Positions 1 through 10,229 of a stretch of DNA of 64,000 bases are shown here, piece by piece. The stretch lies in the NCBI GenBank assembly GCA_012934845.2, contig WNNJ02000417.1, positions 1 to 64,000 on the forward strand. Reading direction: 5' to 3'. Source of the stretch: Pomphorhynchus laevis. Lineage: Eukaryota; Acanthocephala; Palaeacanthocephala; Echinorhynchida; Pomphorhynchidae. Position numbers and translations under genes: made by a program. The notes below the pieces were generated by a model, which was not told where the DNA came from, did not search any database, and saw only the letters and a program-made list of their open reading frames with translations. Position 1 is the stretch's first letter. Each line of letters opens with the position of its first letter.

Positions 1-300
1 TAACTGAGTTACGTATTTAATATAATAGAACTGATATGTCATCTGATTTTGACCCTATTAACGCGGGGTTTAATACGCACTAATGATGTATTTAATAATA
101 TTTTTTCATTTATACTTCTACATTATAAGAAATAGAAAACATCCAACCAACATAGCAGTGGAGTAAAATACGAGCTAATGACGTATTTCCTCTGATGAAA
201 TTTGATTATTTAGGCTACCTTATTCTAATACAAAGTATATTGTTTATTACCCATCCATAAAAATTTCGCTTAATGGAAAAGATAAAAAATAATAAAGAAA
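1..300 (-). mobile_element. Naiad-type PLE 3' ends, two fused fragments
   Basis: Two degenerate copies of the Naiad 3' untranslated module lie head to tail in minus-strand sense. The first starts at the element terminus (CTGAGT..TACGTATTTAATAT) and reaches about 110. The second (130-290) ends in codons matching the RT C-terminus KFLWM plus stop. Both keep the AATACG..CGTATT hairpin found in other copies. No coding capacity remains. Confidence 0.7.
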
Positions 301-454
301 TAAAAATAATAAAGAAAGATAAAAAATCGATTAAACTTGATTAAGTTCGTTATTACTAAACATGCATTCGATGATTGCTTTGCACGTGCTAATATGTCTT
401 ACTATCATTTGGGATTACCAATCCTCATGGGATATATGGGATATACAAGATAAA

Positions 455-583
455 AATAATAGCATAAAGCTGTTAACAAATGATTTCCTTAAAAGAGGTT
501 ACACCAGGAGGGAAATACTCAGTGCTTGTTTAAAGGCTCGTCGCAAAGTTGAAACGCTATCACAAATGATGGCAGTTTTATAA
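455..583 (+). pseudogene. possible PLE reverse-transcriptase thumb fragment
   Basis: The plus-strand frame reads KLLTNDFLKRGYTRREIL, resembling the 'NxLxxxFxxxGYxxxxI' thumb segment of Penelope-like RTs; the Naiad RT here has LIDTYFKLGYYKNSIKQ at the matching place. It is isolated, about 40 codons long, and surrounded by AT-rich sequence. It could also be a chance frame. Bases 300-455 hold only A/T-rich low complexity. Confidence 0.35.
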
Positions 584-770
584 ATATGCCTTATCATCAA
601 GCTTTACGATACCTTTGACGTGATACACAAAATAAAGTAAATTAGGCACGCGGAACTTTAAATTGTAAAGAACAGAGAATATACATTTATAGCAAATTTT
701 TATGAATTGACTAATAAATAACAGACGTTGTATCAGAATAAGGATTAGAGGTAATAAAAAGGAACTACTA
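584..770 (-). mobile_element. Naiad 3' UTR fragment
   Basis: The stretch from about 700 carries the shared Naiad line (AATTGACTAATAAATAACAG, then GTATCAGAATAAGGATTAGAGGT) in minus-sense orientation. It stops abruptly at about 770, where an unrelated, more GC-rich LINE fragment begins. Confidence 0.6.
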
Positions 771-774
771 TCTT

Positions 775-1400
775 CCTTTGGCGCAACAGGCCGCACCAGT
801 GCGCCGCCTTCCGACTGAACCATTCGCGGTTTCTCACTTCCTAAAAGTCTAGTCGGAGCATATTATGATCAGTAATCTCGAGATGAGGAGCTTGAGAAAC
901 CTTAGTCTTTGCTCTGGGGGACGTCTTCTAGAGAAGAAGACTAATCTCGAAATAGCCCAGGTGCCATAAAGACGCACATGGGTTTTCCCATTCAACGACA
1001 GATGCTGAGCCAGTTTCTAGGCCCACCTAGCTTTTCCAGGATAAGTTTGAGTATATCCAGGTCAACTTTCGCTGAACACTTAACCGTTATGGTGAACCCA
1101 CGTATTTTACTCGATTCGTGAATATGGGGAGTGGTGGTGACTGCAAAATGGAGAAGAGTGAAGATAATTCTAGTCTCTTAAGTTTCTTTTTGGTGACAGG
1201 GGCGTCATAAAATACGACAACCTGCGATTTCTCTAAGTTTAGAATAAGATTGGATGTGGGTAACAGATCTTTTAATCTTTAAAAGAAGCGGCTATTGTCC
1301 GAGATTACATCTTTGCACCTGCGTCATGAAAACAGGGATGTAGTATCATCAGCGTATTCCACAGGATAATAATCAATTAAATGCCTTGAATATAACAATG
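775..1400 (-). pseudogene. decayed non-LTR retrotransposon RT fragment
   Basis: On the minus strand the region around 1350 reads YYPVEYADDTTSLFS, the catalytic YADD block of a LINE RT. It is followed by an LNLEKSQVVVF-like segment and a KYVG motif, the usual order after the catalytic motif. Stops and shifts break the frame throughout. The base composition is less AT-rich than its surroundings. It is flanked on both sides by Naiad terminal sequence, so either it inserted there or Naiad pieces landed beside it. The clade cannot be told. Confidence 0.6.
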
Positions 1401-1434
1401 GGGAGTCCTAATGCACATCTGTTATTAGAAGTTG

Positions 1435-1474
1435 TATAATACGTAGACTCAGATAACTGAGTCTACGTATTATA
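1435..1474. repeat. 18-bp perfect palindrome at Naiad head-to-head junction
   Basis: Arm 1435-1452 (TATAATACGTAGACTCAG) and arm 1457-1474 are exact reverse complements with a 4-base spacer. CTGAGTCTACGTA is also the terminal sequence of the Naiad copies, so this looks like two element ends meeting in opposite orientation. Confidence 0.85.
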
Positions 1475-1479
1475 TAAAA

Positions 1480-1945
1480 TTTCATACAACCCTCACAATT
1501 TAGCATGCATTTGGCGTCGCTGCTATGTTGGGTAGAGAAATGGTGTCCGAAACATTATAACATATAAGTTCTTCCTTATGACCTATAATCCTAATTCTGA
1601 TACGCGTCTCTTATTTATTAGTCAATTCATAAAAATGACGTTTATTTTAAATTTTATTTTTTATTTTTTATTTAAAAAAATAAAAAATGATAGCAGACCA
1701 CTTCCTCCTGATGACCTCTAATTCTTATTCTGATACAACGTCTGTCATTTATTAGTCAATTCATAAAAATTGACTCTATTTTAAATTTCAATTTTTTATT
1801 TTAACTCGATATAAGTTAAAATGTTGTAACAGTTATTTATAATTATTTATTATCTAATTATTAAATTTAGATTTATTGATTTAGCATTATTATTTTTAGT
1901 TATTTTTTTTATTTTATAATTATATTAAATAAGTAGACTCAGTAT
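1480..1945 (+). mobile_element. Naiad 3' UTR copies, plus-sense
   Basis: Two partial 3' modules in plus sense: 1480-1660 contains GCTGCTATGTTGGGTAGA and GTCAATTCATAAAAATGACG, and 1690-1940 repeats CTGATGACCTCTAATTC and ends in the terminus ..AAGTAGACTCAG. Beyond it, 1945-2040 is a segment (ATTTCTGACAGAGGTCATAT) that recurs near 10.66 and 12.13 kb beside other PLE ends. Confidence 0.7.
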
Positions 1946-2039
1946 AAATAGTTTCATTATTTCTGACAGAGGTCATATTAGCGGGAAAACAAAGTCCACA
2001 CGACAAAAATAACTTGTCAGTAGAACAAATCAGACCAGA

Positions 2040-2576
2040 AAACTGAGTTTACGTATTTTATACGATACATAAATAAAACTAAAGATAAATAATTATATTT
2101 GATATTATAAAATCTATAATAAATAATTAATAATTTTAGAAAGATCTTATAACTTGATATAACTATATATACTCATATCAACTTAAAATAAAAAATAAAA
2201 ATTTAAAATAAACGTAATTTTTATGAATTGACTAATAAATAACAGACGATGTATCAGAATAAGAATTAGAGGTCATCATGAGGAACAGCCATGTTATAAG
2301 ATTTCGACCCCATTCCTCGACTTAATATTAACGCGGGGTCCAATAAACGCTAATGACGTATTTCCTAAATTGAAATTTGATTATTTAGTTAAAATTTAGT
2401 ACTAATTATAATACTAATTATTTAGTTATACCTTATTCTAATACAAAGAAAACAAATAGGCGACACAAACTTAAAGAATTAGATCAGATAACTGAGTATA
2501 AATATATTATATATTTTCGAATATATATCGTATATATACGATATATATACGATATATAAATAGATCAAATCAGCTA
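2040..2576 (-). mobile_element. Naiad 3' end and AT microsatellite
   Basis: A minus-sense Naiad 3' module (2040-2460) keeps a covarying helix: GACCCC 2306-2311 pairs with GGGGTC 2335-2340. It is followed by a second terminus and a (ATATACG)n-like microsatellite at 2515-2560. This sits directly behind the near-complete copy, so it forms a tandem-end arrangement of the kind PLEs are known for. Confidence 0.7.
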
Positions 2577-2929
2577 ACTGAGTCTACGTATTTAATATAA
2601 TTATAAAATAAACAAAACATAATAATGCTAAATCAAAATTTAATAATTAAATAATAAAATAAATAATTGTTTTAAGATTTTCTATAATTTAAATCAAGTT
2701 AAAATAAAAAATTGAAATTTAAAATAAACGTTATTTTTATGAATTGACTAATAAATAACAGACGTTGTATCAGAATAATAATTAGAGGTCATCAGGAGGA
2801 ACTGCTATGCTATCAGGTTTCGGCCCCTAACTCCTCTACCCAACATACCAGCGAGGCCTAATACATGCTAATGATGTATTTTCTCTAGTAAAACTATCTA
2901 GTATCTTATTCTAATACAAAGTATATTAT

Positions 2930-4603
2930 TTATTCTCCAATCATAAAAATTTTGCCACTTGAGAGTTTAACTTTATTCTTTATATTATTGCGTTGATTTA
3001 TATATTTTACTATTTTCTGCTTGATGCTATTTTTATAGTAACCTAGTTTAAAATATGTATCTATTAAATTATTTAAATGATTTTGAAGAAAGCCAATATC
3101 ATTACATATTGTTGCAATTCTTAAAATTTCATTATTTAATGTATTATATTTTATATTATATGGTATGCATGAATGCTCATGCAAAAATATGTTTCTTGTA
3201 AATTTAAATATGTCATCTTTACGATATAAATTAAAAGTAGTTTTAGCTAATGCTAATTTAATGTTCATATCTAGATATACATCTTCTTTATCATTAATAT
3301 TGGTTTTGTTAAGAATAAGGCTTTCTGGATAAATTTGTTCACTAATTGAATAAAAATTATTAGAATTAAATACACATATATCATCAATGTATCGAAACAT
3401 ATATTTCATATATTTATATTGTTTAGATTTAGTTTTTACACAGTTATGAACAAATTCATATTCTATAAAGCTTAAAAACAAGTCAGCTATAATTGGGCTA
3501 CTATTACCACCCATTGGAACACCTTTTACTTGTCTAAATATAGATGTCCCTACTTTTAAATAATTTTGATTTATCAAAATATTTAAGGATTCTATTAATT
3601 CAATTTTATCCATATATTTATATTTATTTGATGGTTTAATTTTTGTTAGATAGGCGTTATAATTATTATAACATATATATGTATATCTTTTTCCGAATAT
3701 AAGATTAATTAATTTTACTAACGCTTCTTTAATATCTACTAAATCTAGATTTGTATAAAGCGTACTAAAATCGTATGTATTTATATTTTGAAAATTTATT
3801 CCTTTTGTCTGTTCTAAAAATTCTTTTGTAGAATTAATACTGAAATAGTGTTTTATACCAGTATTAATTTCGATTACCTTGCAATATTTTTTAAAGTGTG
3901 CTTTAATTACTTTAAGTATTTTATTCATATAGACAGAAAGTGGTTTTAATGTACATTTAAACGCACTACATATGAACCTAGGTTTTATTAGATTTTTATG
4001 TAATTTTGGATTCCAATATAATATAGGTATAGTTTTATTATCTGATTCAACCTTTATACCCTTTTTATCCATTATAGAACAGTGACTTGTAATAATTGTT
4101 TCTAAACTCAACTCACTACGTTCATATGTTGGATTTACATTTAAATCATTAGAATTAACCTCTTTCATTAGTATATCATAATAAAGCTTTTTGCATATGA
4201 AGACAAAGTTATTACTAGCTTTATCAATAGTTGTTATTATATAGTTATCCTTTAATTCAGTAAGTTTTTTATACATATCTTTATTAATTTTATCTTTCCT
4301 TTTATAATTGTTTGTTATTTTCATTTTATTTTTAATTTTATCAAATATATAATCTTTCCAAATGTTTATCTTAGATATATTCGAGCTTTCATTATTAATC
4401 AGCTTACTAAAGTAATCATTTAAGTTATTATATAACGAATTGTAAATTTTATTTTTGTCGTTGTTGTTATTTAATCTATATTTATACCCTTTTGATAGCA
4501 GCTTTCTTAATTCACAATTTTCAATTAATTCTAGATTATGGGTACATATATGTTCATTTATTTTATCAAAACTAAGACTTTTACAATTGCATTCTGTTTC
4601 CAT
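2930..4603 (-). CDS. Naiad reverse transcriptase (557 codons)
   Basis: The frame opens with METECNCKSLSF, whose C-x-C is the linker motif typical of N-terminal-endonuclease PLEs, then LLSKGYKYR. RT blocks follow in order: LYWNPKLHK, KPRFICS, NTYDFSTLYTNL (first catalytic Asp), the long KRYTYICYNNYNAY insert where PLE and telomerase RTs carry an insertion-in-fingers, QVKGVPMGGNSSPIIADLF, and RYIDDICVFNS with the catalytic DD. The C-terminal thumb reads LIDTYFKLGYYKNSIKQ. All catalytic aspartates are present. The RT would prime cDNA synthesis at an endonuclease nick. The coding sequence is extremely AT-rich like its surroundings. This is the longest intact RT in the window. Confidence 0.88.
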   Translation of the reverse strand: METECNCKSLSFDKINEHICTHNLELIENCELRKLLSKGYKYRLNNNNDKNKIYNSLYNNLNDYFSKLINNESSNISKINIWKDYIFDKIKNKMKITNNYKRKDKINKDMYKKLTELKDNYIITTIDKASNNFVFICKKLYYDILMKEVNSNDLNVNPTYERSELSLETIITSHCSIMDKKGIKVESDNKTIPILYWNPKLHKNLIKPRFICSAFKCTLKPLSVYMNKILKVIKAHFKKYCKVIEINTGIKHYFSINSTKEFLEQTKGINFQNINTYDFSTLYTNLDLVDIKEALVKLINLIFGKRYTYICYNNYNAYLTKIKPSNKYKYMDKIELIESLNILINQNYLKVGTSIFRQVKGVPMGGNSSPIIADLFLSFIEYEFVHNCVKTKSKQYKYMKYMFRYIDDICVFNSNNFYSISEQIYPESLILNKTNINDKEDVYLDMNIKLALAKTTFNLYRKDDIFKFTRNIFLHEHSCIPYNIKYNTLNNEILRIATICNDIGFLQNHLNNLIDTYFKLGYYKNSIKQKIVKYINQRNNIKNKVKLSSGKIFMIGE

Positions 4604-4710
4604 TATGTTTCTAATATTATCGTTACATATTGATTTTAATTCTTTATTATAATTACAAATTTTTCGTCCTAATGGTTGGTAGGAGTTTATACCTTATTTT
4701 AGGAATATAT

Positions 4711-5460
4711 TTACTTAAATCTGACCCTATTTATTTCTTTACTTTTAGAATTATTTAAAAGTCCGGCTATATTTATGTTATCTATACATTTATTAATGAA
4801 GTTTATGGTTAATGTATATTTTCTATTGTTATTATTTACATTTATTGTACGATTATAGTATTTTGTATTACAATAACTGTCTATTATACAACTTAGCCTA
4901 TCATAGTCGTTAATTAATTTTTGATTTATTGAACATATGATATCTTTAGAAAAACTTCTTATATTTACATAAAGATCTTTTAGCTTATTATCTCTTAAAA
5001 GTTGTTTTAATATTTCTAATCGTTCATTTATATACATATCTTTTTTAATATTTTTAACTCTATTTTTCCTATTCCTTTTATCACCATGACTTCTTGGTTT
5101 GCGTTTAATTGGATTATTATAATATAGTTGTTTATTATGTATTATACTACTTCTGCCAATTCCTTGTACCACGTCATTCAATCCTAATGGGTACATGGAA
5201 TTAAGCGTTTTAATCCAAAAATCTTCTTTTTCTAATAGTTTTTGATTTAATATTGAAATGTTTTCTTCGATAATATGTTCTAAAATAAATAATTTACAGT
5301 TTTTAATATCATGTCCTATTAATCTCATATGTTTATGAAATATAGTTTGACTATTATGCTGTATATTATATATGTGTTGCCTAAACCTAGTTTTTAACAT
5401 TTGATATGTTTTTCCTATATATTGCAATCCACATGTACATTCTTCATCTTGAAAAATTTC
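4711..5460 (-). CDS. Naiad N-terminal GIY-YIG endonuclease
   Basis: The frame reads YLITCDLHP, then ECTCGLQYIGKTYQMLKTRF: a GIY-YIG core (YIGKT), the LKTRFRQH arginine helix, a Cys pair just before it, and HxxxxGHD (RLIGHD). KEDFWIKTLNSMYPLGLND follows, with the family's usual glutamate helix and asparagine. A basic region (RKPRSHGDKRNRKNR) leads into the linker. An ATG at 5427 lies inside the domain, so the true start is upstream and has been lost at the LINE junction near 5460. GIY-YIG nucleases nick target DNA for retrotransposition. Its place upstream of the RT identifies the group. Confidence 0.85.
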   Translation of the reverse strand, partial: EIFQDEECTCGLQYIGKTYQMLKTRFRQHIYNIQHNSQTIFHKHMRLIGHDIKNCKLFILEHIIEENISILNQKLLEKEDFWIKTLNSMYPLGLNDVVQGIGRSSIIHNKQLYYNNPIKRKPRSHGDKRNRKNRVKNIKKDMYINERLEILKQLLRDNKLKDLYVNIRSFSKDIICSINQKLINDYDRLSCIIDSYCNTKYYNRTINVNNNNRKYTLTINFINKCIDNINIAGLLNNSKSKEINRVRFK

Positions 5461-8460
5461 AGGATGAAGATCGCAGGTGATCAGGTAGGGAATTCTACAG
5501 TAGAGGAGCAGCGATATGTTGAGATCGACGGCCGAAGTTGGTGAGTGAAGAGGTACGTGTAGCAGAAAAAAGGCACAGGAATGTGGGTGAGTAGAAAGAG
5601 AGCGAGATTCAATTAGATTTGGCAGATAGAAATAAAAAGGATAATTACAATGGAGAAGGCGATAAGTTAGACAGTCATACGAAAATGAACGCGATGTTTA
5701 ATACTTAGCTATCCAAGTTTTGATAAATAGGAGGATATATGATCGAATTTACGAAGTCGAAAACTGATGAGCACAGCATTATTAATAAGGCGCTGCAGAG
5801 GTTTAAGGGATGCCTTTGAAGAGAAGACGAGAAGGCTAAGACAGTAATCAATACGCTAGAAAAGAAGGTTGGAGATAAAAAATTTACATGAACTAAAATA
5901 GAGAATTTCGGACTAGACGAATATCACGAAGATGAATATTTGAAGACCTAGTTTTATCACGAATGAAAGGATCGAGATGCAGGTTATTGTCGAAGTGAAA
6001 GTTTAGAAATACTAGTTTATCTACAGCAGGAATAATTGTGGTCTGAAGATACAGAGAAGGAGGAAGAACAGAAACAGTGAAGGGTAAAATCCATAGCACT
6101 TTAGATTTCGTAAAATTAAGGGACATGCGCAAATAAATTAGATGTTCTGATAGAGAAAGAAGACAATTAGACGCGGATATGAAAAGTTGGCTTAGGGAAT
6201 GAGGAGACGAATGAGAATAAAGAAGTTTATCATCAGCGTACTGCATTACTCTGAAGCAGAATTTATTAGTTATACAAGATAAATCTTCAAGAAGAAGCGT
6301 AAATAGAATAGGGCCAAGTACAGAACCATGAGGTACACCACAAGAGAGAAGATAGAGGAGAATACATTAAATTAGAAAGGACTGAAAATGAACAATCGGA
6401 GAGATACGAAGAGGACCAAACCAAGGTGAACGAAGAGAAATCATAGTGATAGCGAAGACGAAAAAGAAGGATTTTGTGATCGACAATGTCGAATGCAGAT
6501 GAAAGATCGAGCGATATTACCACACTACAAAGTCCTTTGTCACGAGCGGAAAGCAGATCAGAAAATACTTTATGACATGCTAGTTCGGTGGAATGATTGG
6601 AACGGAAAGCAGGTTGAAAGGAAAAGTAAAGCTGCGATGAAGAGAGATACTTGTGATCTGATCTCAGACAAGGTGTTCAAGAATTTTAGATAAGGTTGGT
6701 AGGATTGATATTGGGCGATATGATAAAGAAAGAGAGGGGTCAAGCGAGAACTTTTAAGTATAGAACGAACAATAGCCGTTTTCCAAAGAACAGGAAATAT
6801 TCCATTCCGGATTGACGAGTTAAAAGGCTGATAAGGAAAGGTGTAAAGTCTGTGGACATCAATTTGAGAATTAGAGAAGGAATGGGATCGGCAGGAGAGG
6901 ACTTACATGCTAATGAAATAAGAAGGCAAGATACATCATCTTTAGAAACTGCAAGTATGTAAAAGAGCTTAGGGTTACGAATAGGCGGAATACAAGAAGT
7001 TTGTGAAAGGAATACGATCAAATCGATTAGAGAAATAGTTTTTGAAATTAGGTAATCGGAGAATTGAGAAAGATCAAGAGTGGAGGTGACGGAGGAACGA
7101 GAAAGTAGAGAATTGTTAGTTTTCTATTTAGTTCGAGAGTCATTAGCGGAAACCAGTTTGTTTTGCCAAAAACTATGTATCTTAGAACGCAGAAGTTGCC
7201 TATGTAAATGATGAAGAGCAAAGAATAGGTTACGATAAAAGGAGCAGTCAAGTGTTGAAGAAAGTTTGAGATATCGATGATAAGTTCTGAAAGAACGACG
7301 CAGGAGGCGTTATGAATTCACACACTCAGAGTCGAACTATGTTGCGCGATAGTGACGTGATTGAACAAAAGTTTTAAGGAGAAGAATTTCATCGAGGTAA
7401 GAGCAATATACATTGTTAAAGAGGGTACATAAGTAATTAGGGGATTAATAAGTAATTGATAAAAGAGTGTACATAAGTAAATGGTTGAAGAATGGAAAAA
7501 TCAAGGAATTTCTAGGAACGTCACGAGATAATTTTTGCAGGAACATTGATTTTTAACAAAGAGAGAACAGGCAACAAGTAAGTGGTCAGATAGAGCAGGA
7601 TCAGACATACACAATGAAGAAAACATGGCAAGACGCGAAGGTAGGGCAACAATATCGAGGGTACCTACAAGAATATGGGTAGCAGAATAATAATGAGGAG
7701 ACATGATTTGAAAATCATGACTATTAAATGTGAAATTGTCTTTAGGGTATTAGAATCACAAGGACAGTCTAAGCGAACATTTTTTATCACCTAGTCAACG
7801 CAAGGTAAACCGGAGAGGAAGATGAATGAAAGTAAGTTAGACAGTTAATCTTAAAAAAGTCTGACGAATGACACGAACCACGTACATTGAATAATATATA
7901 GTAAGAAATAACGAGCCGGCTTTTACACGTGGAACAAACGGCAACGATAATGATTGCAACGGAGACCAATAGTAAGAGAAATCTACAATACAACGTTGTT
8001 AATTGATCGATTTGAACTAATAGGTCGTTGACGAGCCTTATCGAACACAGACACATTTTAAAGAGTGGAGGCGTTTAATAAAGTAATCATTCTGATAAAT
8101 GTGCAAGATTCGGTTAAACACAAAACATCCAAAGATTTATAAAGGAAAAGAATATATATTGAATCAACCTTGTTACTAAGAGAGCAAATATTTAAGACGG
8201 CTAATATCCAGGAATATTTAAGAAGCAGCGGATGATTTACTGAAGGATTTTTTGGAATATTTTGTGGATGATTAAGTGGAGTAAATACTGGAAGATTTAC
8301 TGGATGATTTGCTAAAGGATTTACTGTTGGGTAAACTGGATGATATACTAAATGTAGATTGGCTGATTTACTTGAAGAATTACTGGGTGAATTACTGGAT
8401 TTGCGGTATTTGAAGGCTTCGATAGTCAAATTTTGGGGCTGGATATATTCGCAGTGTTGT
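5456..8460 (-). mobile_element. degenerate L2-like LINE (ORF2)
   Basis: Minus-strand pieces follow LINE order. Near 8.1-8.43 kb is an endonuclease start (WILAVLNICSLSNKVDSI, then LDVLCLTES), the APE-type N-terminus. The 6.29-7.02 kb stretch holds RT fingers and palm (VISLDLSSAFDIVDHKILL), and 5.89-6.25 kb the QYADDKLLYSHSS block. A 3' part with RLVRNSLF and SCAFFLLHVPLH matches the C-terminus of the element at 48.8-53.1 kb. Many stops and shifts make it a fossil. It joins the Naiad endonuclease in frame near 5460. The bases are less AT-biased than the host background. Confidence 0.75.
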
Positions 8461-8835
8461 TATTGTCTAGGTTTGTTTTCAGTTGACGAGTTCGTATAAC
8501 CCTATTATTACGTATAATGAAAGTAGAGGAACGGTCAGTGTTACGTTTCTCGTGAAGTTCGGCACGGAGTGTTCTGTAGTCGTCACGTTCTACTAGTGGC
8601 AGACCAGGAATTAGATAGACTCGAAAAAGCTAGGTGAATTTTATAGCTTACTACAATATGAGAGCAGCAAAGATCTACAAAGATCCTTGTTTAAATGATT
8701 AGCATCGAAAACATATCTTACAACCTCCTGTCGAACTACACCTGCAAAAGTAGGCGATTTAGTTTAACTGAATTCTCCACCATCAGCTGAGGTTCTGTCC
8801 AAAAAATTATTCGTCAAGTTTCCAGGCTTTGTCGT

Positions 8836-9304
8836 CTAACAAGCAATTTCGATTCGTAAGCGCTTATCAACTTCTTTAATTGATGATAAACGTTTTGTTA
8901 AACAATATCCACAGTAGAACACCCCCAGAACGAAATCTCTATCGACGCTGCAAATAACTTTAACATTCTTTCTCAGAGTGCAACCAGGACTTGAGCATTT
9001 GATATAAAGGGTTACGAAATCAGCCGTATCTAACTCGCCTGTAGCAAACGTACAATGATCAGTTGGATGTAAAGGAAAATTTGGGCTTGGCTGAAAGCTG
9101 CTAAGGTGCATCGTGGAAGCATCTATTGATTTGTCCGTCTTCATCATTGTTAGCAACTTGATCGTCGATCTGTCGACTAAAATAGCGTTTGGGTGGATAA
9201 TAGCACTTGAATCACGGTTTGAACATCTCGGATCAATGCAATTGGTACAGTTTTGACCGATGTGAACACAAGCGCAAGACTTACAAACCGCAGAAGGTTC
9301 ATTT
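8836..9304 (-). CDS. LINE ORF1-like protein with two cysteine clusters
   Basis: One open minus-strand frame of about 156 codons runs from 9304 (after a stop) to 8836. The N-terminal part, VCKSCACVHIGQNCTNCI followed by DPRCSNR, is a metallothionein-like cysteine cluster. The C-terminal part, IKCSSPGCTLRKNV..FYCGYCLTKRL, is a C-x4-C...C-x2-C zinc finger ending in a short charged helix. The same finger layout heads the ORF1s at 24.4-25.2 and 51.7-53.0 kb, so this is probably ORF1 of the LINE at 5.46-8.46 kb. No ATG lies at the frame's upstream end; an in-frame ATG lies at 9145. A separate element is also possible. Confidence 0.6.
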
Positions 9305-9349
9305 CAAGGGCAGCATCGCATATTTGATAACGTATGTGATGTCATTCAA

Positions 9350-9640
9350 AGCTGGTGATAACTGACATCTGGTGAAAGTTGATCGCTGATTTGTAAAAAA
9401 AGCTGATCACTGATTGCTTAAATTTATAATTAAAATTTAAAATAATAGTCAACTTTTATGAATTGGCTGACACATAATAGACGATGATGATCGCTTATTG
9501 TAAAAAAGTTGATCGCTGATTGTAAAAAAAAAGCTGATGGATGATTATGACTAAATCGCTAAAAAAGCTCATCGCTGATTGTGACTGATACATAATAGAT
9601 GATGATCGCTGATTGTAAAAAAGATGATCGCTGATTGTTA
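9350..9640. repeat. degenerate tandem repeat, GCTGATCGCTGATTGTAAAA
   Basis: About ten imperfect repeats of a 20-25 bp unit (GCTGATCGCTGATTGTAAAA and variants) lie between the ORF1-like frame and a Naiad 3' end, partly broken by short Naiad-like segments (TTTTATGAATTGGCTGACAC). Confidence 0.7.
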
Positions 9641-9649
9641 AAATTTATA

Positions 9650-10205
9650 ATTTAAAATAAAATAAAAGTCAATTGTTATGAATTGAATAATAAATAACAG
9701 ACGATGTTAATAAGAATTAGAGGTCATCAGGAGGAACTGCTATGCTATCAGGTTTCGGCCCCTAACTCTTCTACCCAACATAGCAGCGGGGCCGAATACA
9801 TGCTAATGATGTATTTCCTATGATAAAACTATCTAGTATCTTATTCTAATACAAAGTATATTATTTATTATCCATCCATAAAAATTTGCCACTTAAGAGT
9901 TTAAATTTATTCTTTATATTATTGTGTTGATTTATATATTTTACTATTTTCTGCTTGATGTTATTTTTATAGTAACCTAGTTTAAAATATGTATCTATTA
10001 AATTATTTAAATGATTTTGAAGAAAGCCAATATCATTACATATTGTTGCAATTCTTAAAATTTCATTATTTAATGTATTATATTTTATATTATATGGTAT
10101 GCATGAATGCTCATGCAAAAATATGTTTCTTGTAAATTTAAATATGTCATCTTTACGATATAAATTAAAAGTAGTTTTAGTTAATGTTAATTTAATGTTC
10201 GTATC
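9650..10205 (-). mobile_element. Naiad 3' fragment with RT C-terminus
   Basis: The minus-sense 3' UTR (9650-9860) is followed by RT C-terminal codons 9861-10205 (ending LLSGKFLWMDNK). This copy carries the best-preserved pseudoknot module. It is truncated within the RT, where another Naiad 3' end begins. Confidence 0.8.
9737..9815 (-). other. predicted pseudoknot plus hairpin in Naiad 3' UTR
   Basis: Two helices interleave. CTGCTATG (9737-9744) pairs with CATAGCAG (9779-9786), and TTCGGCCCC (9754-9762) pairs with GGGGCCGAA (9788-9796): an H-type pseudoknot order. A hairpin AATACAT (9795-9801)/ATGTATT (9809-9815) adjoins it and shares two bases. Other copies keep parts of this by paired change: GACCCC/GGGGTC at 2306/2335, AATACG/CGTATT at about 159-181, and TGTTAT/ATAGCA in the 10.3 and 10.8 kb copies. 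It lies just downstream of the RT stop in element sense, so a role in RNA recognition or processing is inferred. No cleavage site is evident. Confidence 0.65.
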
Positions 10206-10229
10206 TAGATATGATAAGGATCTTATGGA

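Larger units (their letters stand above)
2577..5460 (-). mobile_element. near-complete Naiad-type Penelope-like element
   Basis: Reading on the minus strand, the order is GIY-YIG endonuclease (5460-4711), a short linker with a CxC motif, RT (4603-2930), then a structured 3' UTR ending at the terminus CTGAGTCTACGTATTTAATA (2577). This is the permuted order that defines the Naiad/Chlamys group; canonical PLEs carry the endonuclease C-terminally. The 5' part is lost: at about 5455-5460 the reading frame passes directly into the 3' end of an L2-like LINE. The frame between endonuclease and RT is interrupted in this copy, whereas the partial copy at 17.6-18.7 kb is open across the same linker, so a single ORF is ancestral. 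At least a dozen partial copies occur in this window. Confidence 0.85.

Noticed and set aside
9737-9800. HDV-type ribozyme in the Naiad 3' UTR
   Set aside because: The helix order P1-P2-P1'-P2' is right, but there is no P3/P4 and no candidate catalytic cytosine in the expected joint, so only a pseudoknot is claimed.
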